The position numbers and the translations under genes are program-made. The notes below the pieces were generated by a model that saw nothing but the letters and a program-made list of their open reading frames with translations, did no database searches and was not told the DNA's origin. Source: Apium graveolens (Eukaryota > Streptophyta > Magnoliopsida > Apiales > Apiaceae). From it: a stretch of DNA of 64,000 nucleotides. The stretch is from positions 62,375,669 to 62,439,668 of the forward strand of contig NC_133650.1 in assembly GCF_009905375.1 (NCBI RefSeq), read 5' to 3'. The number at the start of each line of letters is the position of its first letter. The first letter of the stretch is position 1. Below are positions 55,831 through 64,000 of this stretch, in pieces.

Positions 55831-58800
55831 CAGTTCGTAATCGCTATCACCTTCCGTTCCTAATATTATACTGGTTATACTTTTGCTCGTTAGCGTTCTA
55901 TAACCTTTTAATAACCACGTCAACCTTAGTATCACGAATGTGTTTCCATTCCGAATACTACCACAACTTTACTACTCCTTTTTCAGCTGTTTCTATTTCC
56001 CAAAGTTTGATCAATCATATAGAAGTAAAGGAATTTGTTGAGAGATCACTATGATCATGAACACTTGTTATATCACATAGTTAGTACAGAAGGTGGCCAG
56101 CCTTTAGTACTTGACAAGCAATTAAACAATAGATGGTATCCTACTAGGCTTCTATCACACAGATAGATAGTCATTCGGCAATACCTCCCCTTCTGGAAGG
56201 GTTGTTCTTCTCAGCTTACATGAAATGAAAAGAAGAGAAAAGAACGAACTGAAGAGAATTGTATATATAAAAAAAATATACTGCCACAAAATATCTGGCT
56301 TGGAACCTACCTCTGAACTATAGAGGTTTGTCATAGGTGAACAAAACATATATGTATATATATCAACATCACGTATTATCGCATCGCATTTCACATGCTT
56401 AAATATTTTTGATATCCCGTCCATCATTCTATAGACCCACACTCTTCCTCGAGCTTATACACAATCACCTTTGAAACTCCCTCGACATCGAAAATCGAAT
56501 CTGGGATCTCATTCTATACATCATCGTTACTAGAATTCTATGCTTGCACCGCAACCTTCCTCGTATAATAATACGACTCTCTATTGATAAGAAAGAATAA
56601 TTATTCACTAGGTAGATACTCTACTTAATTAGTCTATCAATGATAACTTATACACTACCACGACCCGATTAGTGGTACTCAATCTCAACACCCATTCCAA
56701 TACAACTCTCACGGTTGTAATCAGCTCAATACTTGCAGAATCATTGCTGCCTTACTATGGTCCACCACTGACCTATTGTAGTCATTCATTTTCTATGAAG
56801 TCTTAATATCTAACCATACGGAGTCCATACATGTCGTATCAAATCCTTCTAAGGAGGTAACATAATCACCATTTCTGATTCATGAAGAACACTCCTGATC
56901 CTGACATACATACATGACATGAAGCAGATAAAATTGCAGAAGAGTTTCGCTCAAAGCAACGATAGCAGGTTAATACCATTCTTAATCATATGCCTTCAAT
57001 AGAAGACTCAACTCAAAGGTTTGTTTAGTCCTTTTTGAAATATGGTCCTGGCTTATCTCAAGATAGGACCTTCTAAGATAGATAGCCCGTTCATGGCGAT
57101 TACACGAATTAAACCTTTACCAACTACTATTACGGTTGGGTATTGCACAGTCATCAGAAGGAATGTCAATCTTCCAAACCATAATACAACCTTCATAGCT
57201 TTAACCATCATCACTGTATTCCTTTGGCACAAGCGCCTATAATTATCCTCTTACCTTTAAAGTGTCGGCCACCTCTTTGGCCTTTCCTGATAGTAAAATT
57301 TCCTTACAGTCAATGTCATTTTAACCACCTCCAAATAAATTTTCTACCTCATTTCAATCACAGCTTATGTGAAGATGTTTTCCTTAAAATCTGATAAGTA
57401 AAAAAAAATATCACCATTTTTCCATAAGTTATTGCCTCAGTCTTTAGAGGTTAATCACTGTCACGACTGACTCTCAATCATACTTAGAACAACTTTTATC
57501 TTAAGTCCTAATTGCCCTGAACAATTTCGACCATTACTGGTTCGATCCATACTTTCTCGTGGTGTAACACGTGCCCCACTTGGCATCATTATAATTACAT
57601 CACATTCCTTTTATCAACATTTTTATTCTTGAGAAATTTGAATATTACCTATCTCCATGCAAAACCTCTAAGGTTATCTTTCAATAGTTCCTCCTGTATT
57701 CCCTAGATACAGGGCGTATCGAAATACCATTTACTATTACTAGAACCATTGTCTATATACTTCTGAAAAATTTCTCCACTGATTCTTAAAGGTTGTTATT
57801 ACCTTAATCCTTTCCAATTCATACTGTCAAAACTCATACTATCCCTATTAAGGGTGAAATGCCAACCCTTATGCATTCCCCTAGGATTCGTTTTAAGTTA
57901 CTGATGTTTTATCCTTAATTCCACCTTTAAAAAGGTACTTGCATCCTTCCATGGATAAATCAAGTCTTATATCCTTGATAGATTATCTTAATCAATCATT
58001 CCCACCTTGATAGTTTATACCAATTTCACGATAGCATCCTTATTCAAACTGAGGTCAACCCATATGGCCTTCAAAAGATAACAATGGTTACCCGCTTTTC
58101 TTGCCTAATTTGGTAATCATAACAAGGATGTTCTGGAAGATATTGGTCATGTTCAACGTGAACTTCTTCTTAATAATTCCTTATTTACTTTTGTTGTTTA
58201 TCCCAACAGTCATCTCAATGTTGGGATATCTCCCATACCTGGCGTCTCCCTTTCTGGGTATCATGCCACCGGTCTTACACTTCACCTTCTTGAAGGTCAC
58301 TTCCTTCATTCAATTTTTCCTAATTTCTTACTCCCTTGCCTCCTCAGTCTATCCGCATTTTATTTTTCATCCTTCGAACTATCTCAAGGTTTCCTCGGAT
58401 CCTCCCAACTTACAGGAAATAAAATATATGTATCTCTTATGCCTTCCACCATCAATTTAACTCATGGTGAATCACCCTCATCCTGACGATTACATACTTT
58501 TCTATTTCTATTGCTACGAGTCTTTAGGGTTTCCCTATACCCAACTCCCTTATCATTCCTCAAACTCTATTACCGTTATATTCCTTTCCACTTTAATTTC
58601 TTTTAATTTTCCTTTCTCTTATCATTATTTCATGAACCAACACAACATAAGCATTAATTTCAAACATCCCGTCATTCTGGATTCGTGTCCTCAGAACGAA
58701 TCTTGATAACTTTTACAACTTAGATTCATAATTCATCATACTCGTCTGCCTTTGTTCTGGCTCTAAAGCTTTTACACTATCTCCTTATCTTTGGGAATTA

Positions 58801-58850
58801 CTTTCCCGAAAACAATTGACTGAACTTAAATCAGTTTATTATAATCTCTT
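55831..58850 (-). other. H internal region of unknown content
   Basis: Aligns with 12261-14670 plus 22186-22650 of F in reverse and carries the empty site corresponding to element G near 56254-56262. Open stretches on the plus strand (58101-58460 and 58464-58706) are hydrophobic antisense shadows that also occur in F. No recognised domain. Confidence 0.5.
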
Positions 58851-59330
58851 GCTTCGTGCCTTCCTTGGCCTTTCACCAGCGGGTGGTCTCTTTCTTAGGA
58901 GGGTAAGTGACAAAACAGTCTTTTGTGATTCGTCAATCATTTAGAATCTCAAATGATTCCTCTATTTCCTTTAGCCAGGCTTTTGCCTCGACTGGGTCAG
59001 CTTGTTCCTTTGAACTCTGAGAGCTTAGCGACTTAAAGGTCCTGAAAGAATTTCTCACTGCACTGTCTCCTCAGGGTGGTGGTTGGGGATAATAGTCTAA
59101 GTTCTTTTTAGACAGGTCCATGAATTGCCGTATAGGAGTGCCGTCTCGGGTCTCCTTTCCTTACTCGACTTTCTGTTTCCTTAGTATGAAATGTTTCATC
59201 CTTCTCCCATACTTGGGGTTATCTTATACATTTTAAATCCTCATTTTTCCACTTCATTATGTTATAGGTTCATTCTATCTTGATGGCGACCTCCCTGACT
59301 ATCAGGTTCAGGGTTTGCTCTAAATCTTAT
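58851..59330 (-). pseudogene. H gag fragment
   Basis: The minus strand encodes EAKAWLKEIEESFEIL, then the same frame break as in F (AATGATTGACGAATCAC), and the Trp-to-stop change in the conserved RWW motif (CGCTGGTGAAAGGCC), also as in F. It is a chromovirus gag piece lying downstream of RNase H in element orientation. Confidence 0.75.
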
Positions 59331-60181
59331 TTCTCAAACTAGCTTTCATCTAAGATTTCATCTTTAGGCTCTTGAACATTTGGAATCCAAATTCTGTAGG
59401 AATACCTCATTATTCCCTTATCATCTTTCTCGGTATTAATCTTTTATCTAATTGTTGGCTCTCTGCCTTCATTCATAACTTTTTCTGACACAATATGTTC
59501 TTTTCCGATCATTCGGTCTGTATTGCAATCTCAAACAGCTTTTCGGTACCGGCTCCGGTTACCTTCACTTCTATTTCCATTTTCTCACAATCTCTTATAA
59601 ACTCTCCCAAAGACATTATCATCTTGAGTCTCTCCTTTTTACTAAGGGCATCAGCCACCACATTGGCTTTCCCCGAATGATACAGAATCTCCCAATCATA
59701 ATTCTTGATTAGCTCTAATCGCCTCCTCGGGCGTATGTTGAGCTCTTTCTACGTAAAAATGTACTAGAGCTCCTATGGTTTGTGAATCTCACACTTCTCT
59801 CTATACAAGTAGTGCCTCCAATATTTAGGGCAAACCTATTGCCACGAGCCCAAGCTCATGGGTGGGGATATCGAATTTTATATTCCCTTAATTATCTTGA
59901 CGCGTACGCGATTACCTTGTTGTGCTGTATAAGAAGCACCCTAATTCCTTATGCGAAGCGTCACTACAAATCACAAAATCTCCTTTTCCATCCGGTAACG
60001 CCAACATAGGAGCCGTCACCAACCTTTGCTTCAGTTCTTGAAAGCTGTTCTCGCATTTCTCTGTCCATTTGAACTTCTCAGTCTTACGAGTAAGCCGCGT
60101 TAAAGGGGGCTACTATCTTTACAAACTTGAATGAACCACCGGTAGTGACCGACCAATCCTACCTCTGGTAGTCGACCTAAC
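59331..60181 (-). pseudogene. H RT-RNase H end and integrase linker fragment
   Basis: Minus-strand counterpart of 10761-11600 in F: TRLTRKTEKFKW near 60070-60110, the GKANVVADALSKKERL motif near 59630-59680 and the linker VMNEGREP to ELKDEILDES near 59350-59480. At 60181 it is cut by element I, so the further upstream part of H is not visible. Confidence 0.8.
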
Positions 60182-60423
60182 TGATAAGTGGCATTTTATA
60201 CCACTTAGAACGTCTTAAAATGGCTTAAATTGGTGTCTTGAAATCAAGTATTTTGTGTATTTGATGCGTTTTTCTAGTGTTTATGCATTTCAGGGTATTA
60301 GTTGCATTTCGGAGGAGGAATCATCAAGAATAAGCCTTGGCATGTGTTCACCATTGCGAGAGGAAAAGAACGGGCAGATTACGGCGAAGAAACGGAGCAA
60401 ACATGGAATTTTTCCAGAAGGGT

Positions 60424-60505
60424 CCTGCGCGCCCGCGCAGCAATGCTGAGCGGCCGCGCAGCAGCCTTGCGCGCCCGCGCAGAAATGCTGAGAGGCCGCG
60501 CAGGG
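60424..60505 (+). repeat. GC-rich 41-bp duplication in the I LTR
   Basis: Two imperfect copies of a 41-base unit containing GCGCGCCCGCGCAG and GGCCGCGCAG, about 85-165 bases upstream of the TATA box. CpG density is very high for this AT-rich surrounding, and the CTGCGCGG/CCGCGCAG arms can pair. Confidence 0.88.
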
Positions 60506-60588
60506 TCGGGGGAAAAAGATATATTATTTTAGACTTCTACTTCTGTTTGGCTTCCAACTTCTATGTAATCTGAGTTTTATGGGACTAT

Positions 60589-60596
60589 TATATAAG
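60589..60596 (+). promoter_or_regulatory. TATA box of the I 5' LTR
   Basis: TATATAAG, with transcription expected to start about 30 bases downstream, giving an R-U5 of roughly 1 kb. Confidence 0.7.
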
Positions 60597-61650
60597 TAGA
60601 TTTGAGACGTTTTTCACAGAGTATTAAGAGGAGATTATGTTTTAGATTGTGTTTTGCAAGAAGCGAAGGAGATAAGGAAGAAGACCGATTTAGCACACAA
60701 CAGCGAAGAGGAAGCATATATTCTTGTGATTCTTGTTTCGTTGTAACGTTGGATGCTAGTTTTCTTGCTTTGACTTATTTACTCTTGTGACGTACTCTGT
60801 TTTAATATAATCAGTTTAGTTATTATTTTCTTGTGTTTGTTATCATGATTTCATATGAACCCATGATGGCGATAAGTTCTATTATGGGCTAATCGTGATC
60901 ATGGGGTTGCAACGGATTTATTATGGAATTTTTTAGTTAATTGTTTAATACTTTAGTATGTGATGATTGCATGATATCTAGTATTGGTTGTGCGTATTCG
61001 TCTTATATGCGTCGTGAACATATAAGATAGGGTGTTAATCTCTTGTGAAGCGACGGTGGATCTTGAGATTTAGAACTTGCCATGCTAGCATAGGTTCATG
61101 TACGTTGTGCATGATTAGTGGGTAACTCTAACAGTTTTATTTGCCCTATGTAATCAAAAGGAATAACTTGTGCTTAAATCGTTGTGTTGTCAATTTCTGT
61201 AGACATATAGGAACTCAGCATAATTGATGACTATTCAACTTCTATCTTAATTGTGGATGTTTGGTAGAATTGTATTAGTACAATGAAAGTTGGCTTTTAT
61301 CAGTTTCGTGTTATTCGATTAATATCATCACTGTCACATGCTAAAGGTAATAACTATGGTTATAGAAGGAAGTAATAATGAAGTTGTGATTTCATGAGTG
61401 TTTTATTATTGATAAATTGAAGTGTTAGTTAAGTGGTTAATTAAGTAGTTAATTATAGTTAATATTTAATCAACAATTTTAAGTGTTATTATCTTAACAT
61501 TGAGAAGTAATCATACATTGGTGAGTGAGTTAAATTAGACAATAAATTAGTCTGAGTCTCTGAGGGAACGAACTAGAAAGTATTCTATATTACTTGCGAA
61601 CGCGTATACTTGCGTGAATATTAGTGCGTGATTTCGCCCTAACAAGTTTT

Positions 61651-61668
61651 TGGCGCCGCTGCCGGGGA
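61651..61668 (+). other. I primer-binding site (tRNA-Asp)
   Basis: TGGCGCCGCTGCCGGGGA, six bases after the LTR, differs at one position from the TGGCGCCGTTGCCGGGGA site of Athila elements, complementary to tRNA-Asp. Confidence 0.9.
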
Positions 61669-61785
61669 CTCGGCGCATTTGTTTAGTTTATGTACTTACC
61701 ATCATTGGTCATTAGGACTCAGTGATTAGGACGTAGTAGTTAATTACTCTTTTCGGTTGTGTTTCAAGTACTTTAGCAAGCGTTT

Positions 61786-64000
61786 ATGCAAACTCGTTCT
61801 CGTGCTCGCAAGAGGACCTTAGATACAGCTGATGAGAAAGACGAAGTTCTTGATACTCCGGAGAAGTTAGATTTTGAGGATTCAGATTCAGGAACTGAGC
61901 AAAAAGAACCAGTAAACATGGGAGATCGTATTGTTCAAGCTGATCCAGCTCTTATGGATTTTTCTCGGCCTAAAATTGATGACATTCAGTCAAGCATCCT
62001 TCATCCGGCTATTCAAGCTAACACCTTTGAAATCAAGCCGGGCACTATTCAGATGGTGCAGAATTCTGTTTCTTTTGGAGGAGCGGCAACTGAAGACCCC
62101 AACATGCACATAAGGAATTTTGTCGAGATCTGCAGCACTTTTAAGTATAATGGCGTGACTGATGAGGCTATCAAGTTGAGGCTTTTCCCATTCTCACTGA
62201 GGGATAAGGCTAAAGACTGGTTACATTCTGAACCAGCTGGGTCCATCACTACGTGGCAAGATCTTGCGCAAAAGTTTCTGGTGAAGTTTTATCCAATGGC
62301 AAAGACTGCTGCTATGAGGAGTGCTCTTACTCAGTTTGCGCAGCAACCTACAGAATCTATGTGCGAGGCTTGGGAACGCTACAAGGAAATGTTGAGAAAA
62401 TGTCCACATCATGGAATGCCGGATTTGATGGTAATCACTGGTTTTTATAATGGTTTGGGGGCCCAATCTCGGCCCATGCTCGATGCAGCAGCGGGAGGAG
62501 CCTTATGGGCTAAAAGATATACTGAGGCGTATAATCTTATAGAGACCATGGCTGCAAACGAGCATCAAAACCCAACTCAGAGGATGACGTCAGGCAAGGT
62601 AGCAGGTATTCTGGAAGTTGATGCAGCCACCGCTATTGCAGCCCAGCTCCAAGCGCTATCAATGAAGGTTGATTCTCTGGCTACGTATGGAGTTAATCAA
62701 ATAGCTATGGTTTGTGAGCTTTGTGCAGGTTCTCATGCTACGGATCAGTGTTCTCTTGTCAACGAAGCTGTTCAGTATGTGAATAATTATCAGTGACAAC
62801 AGCAGCTTGTGCCAGCGACCTATCATCCTAACAACAGAAATCATCCAAATTTTAGCTGGGGAAATAATCAGAATGCTATTTAGCCACCATATCAGCAAGG
62901 AGTGAGTAAACAGTTTAACCCACCTGGATTCCAGCAACCACAGCAGTATGCTACAAGACAATCATATCCTCAACAGGGAAGTGCAGCTGCACCTACTAGT
63001 GCTGATTTTGAGGAACTTAAGCTGTTGTGCAAGAGTCAGGCGGTTTCTATCAAGACCTTGGAAAATCAAATCGGTCAATTAGCCAATGCAGTGCTCAATC
63101 GTCAACCTGGCACTCTTCCCAGTGACACGGAAGTACCAGGCGGGAAGGAAGCTAAAGAGCAAGTCAAGGCTATTACCTTAAGGTCTGGAAAAGTAGCTGA
63201 TGCTGAAAAGGCAAAAAAAGTCGAAGCTGAAGTTAGAGATGAAGAATCTAAGCAAAGGGAGAAAGCGGCGGAACCAAGGAAGACTACTGTTGAACACACT
63301 CTGCCTGAGGCTAATACAGGGGAGAAACAGCTCTATCCTCCACCACCTTTTCCTAAGAGATTGCAGCAACAAAAGCTGGATAGACAGTTCGGGAAGTTTC
63401 TGGAGGTGTTCAAGAAACTTCACATCAATATACCTTTCGCTGAGGCTCTGGAACAAATGCCTAGTTATGCGAAGTTTATGAAGACTATTCTTTCAAGGAA
63501 GGTGAAACTAGATGACCTTGAAACCGTTGCTCTCATGGAAGAATGCAACGCGGTTCTGCAACAAAAGTTACCACCAAAACTGAAAGATCCAGGAAGCTTC
63601 ACCATTCCTTGCACCATTGGCAATCTAACTTTTGACAAGTGCCTTTGTGATTTGGGAGCAAGCATTAATCTGATGCCGTTGTCGATCTTTAAAAAACTGG
63701 ATCTGCCTGATCCAAAACCCACATACATGTCGCTACAATTGGCGGACCGTTCCATTACTTACCCAAGGGGCATAGTTGAGAATGTGCTCGTCAAGGTGGA
63801 TAAGCTCTTCTTTCCTGCTGATTTTGTTATTCTGGATTTTGAGGAAGATAAGAAGATTCCCATAATCTTGGGGAGGCCTTTCTTGGCTACTGGCCGTACC
63901 TTGATAGATGTGCAAAAAGGGGAACTTACTATGCGGGTCCAAGATCAGGATGTGACCTTCAACGTATTCAAGGCAATAAAATCCCCTACAGAAGATGAGG
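61786..64000 (+). pseudogene. I gag and protease (Athila), two in-frame stops, open at the window end
   Basis: Starts at ATG 61786 (MQTRSRARKRTLDTADEKDE). The capsid domain lies at about residues 95-260 (EDPNMHIRNFVEICSTFKYN, LRLFPFSLRDKAKDWLHSEP, FYNGLGAQSRPMLDAAAGGA). TGA at 62794-62796 follows a CxLC-like piece of the nucleocapsid and TAG is at 62881-62883. The frame is otherwise unbroken to the window end. A Gln-rich spacer and a Lys/Glu-rich stretch lead to the protease, with CDLGASINLMPLSIFKKL at about 63646 (Asp-Leu-Gly, usual in Athila) and ILGRPFLATGRTLIDV. RT, RNase H, integrase and any envelope-like ORF would follow outside. With only two point stops it is the best-kept coding copy here. 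Confidence 0.9.

Larger units (their letters stand above)
50787..60181 (-). mobile_element. Element H: second copy of the F family, minus strand, incomplete
   Basis: H starts with TGTAACACCCCCAAATCCGG, the reverse complement of the F LTR end. Its 3' LTR is 50787-55025, then polypurine tract, integrase end, unknown region, gag piece and RT-RNase H end up to 60181, where Athila element I interrupts it. The primer site and 5' LTR lie beyond the window. If H is a normal insertion its target duplication is GTTAA (50782-50786). The order of pieces and several stops are the same as in F. Confidence 0.9.
60182..61644 (+). repeat. I 5' LTR (1463 bp)
   Basis: Starts TGATAAGTGGCATTTTATAC and ends GCCCTAACA before the primer site. 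It contains a GC-rich duplicated segment (60424-60505) and a TATATAAG box (60589-60596). Small ORFs inside look fortuitous. Confidence 0.9.
60182..64000 (+). mobile_element. Element I: Athila-lineage Ty3/gypsy, 5' part
   Basis: A 5' LTR (60182-61644), a tRNA-Asp primer site and an Athila-type gag-protease run off the right edge. It is inserted in H; the flanking CTAAC (60177-60181) is the predicted duplication. The 3' part is outside the window, so integrity cannot be judged beyond the two stops seen in gag. Confidence 0.92.

Noticed and set aside
58101..58706. Hydrophobic plus-strand ORFs resembling membrane proteins
   Set aside because: They are in reverse to the direction of H and match antisense frames at 12224-12820 in F. 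Their hydrophobicity comes from T-rich codons of the opposite strand.
60302..60573. Arg/Ala-rich ORFs in the Athila LTR
   Set aside because: They are translations of the GC-rich duplication in two frames and precede the TATA box.
1..64000. Host protein-coding genes, tRNA or rRNA genes, DNA transposons
   Set aside because: I found no frame outside retrotransposon bodies, no tRNA-like cloverleaf (primer sites are only short complements), no rRNA sequence and no terminal-inverted-repeat element.

Overview
This window is plant nuclear DNA, most likely from a eudicot with a repeat-rich genome. It is made almost entirely of LTR retrotransposons inserted into one another. I see no host gene, rRNA, tRNA or CRISPR array. 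The evidence is Ty1/copia and Ty3/gypsy polyproteins of plant-only lineages (Tat, Tekay/Del, Athila, SIRE), plant-type primer-binding sites for tRNA-Met and tRNA-Asp, AT-rich LTRs, and many premature stops of the C-to-T type expected of heavily methylated repeats. I cannot name the species.

Nesting, outermost first. A is an old copia fragment (115-822 and 50523-50786). B is a plus-strand copia (about 823-50522) inserted into A's reverse transcriptase; its 5' LTR is truncated. C is a minus-strand copia (4886-46875, target-site duplication ATGGG) inside B's integrase. Two elements lie in C: E, a plus-strand gypsy of the Tat lineage (5388-37451, TTAAT) in its left LTR, and D, a gypsy-type solo LTR (40359-43695, ACTTT) in its pol. 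F, a plus-strand gypsy of Tekay type with 4.2-kb LTRs (6129-27590, GGAAG), sits in E's gag. G, a minus-strand SIRE-type copia lacking most of pol (14676-22180, AATTC), sits in F. Right of B, A is cut again by H (50787 to about 60181), a second minus-strand member of F's family. H is cut by I, a plus-strand Athila element (60182 to the window end, incomplete). The left edge (1-114) looks like the end of yet another LTR inserted in A.

Working together: no element looks able to move unaided as read here. A, B, C and E carry stops, frameshifts or deletions of catalytic parts. F and H share the same scrambled internal order and the same premature stops, so their family appears to have spread as a defective passenger using proteins made elsewhere. 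G keeps gag and protease but has lost the rest of pol. I keeps a nearly open gag-protease frame with two stops. By-eye LTR divergence (about 3% for C and E, about 1% for F and G) agrees with the nesting order.

The most interesting feature is an antisense gene in the 3' part of E (minus strand, 35355 to 33431). It has its own TATA box, three exons whose splice sites restore one frame of 584 codons plus stop, and an upstream cluster of GGCCCA motifs. Antisense ORFs are known in Tat elements; the intron structure and apparent independent promoter deserve checking.
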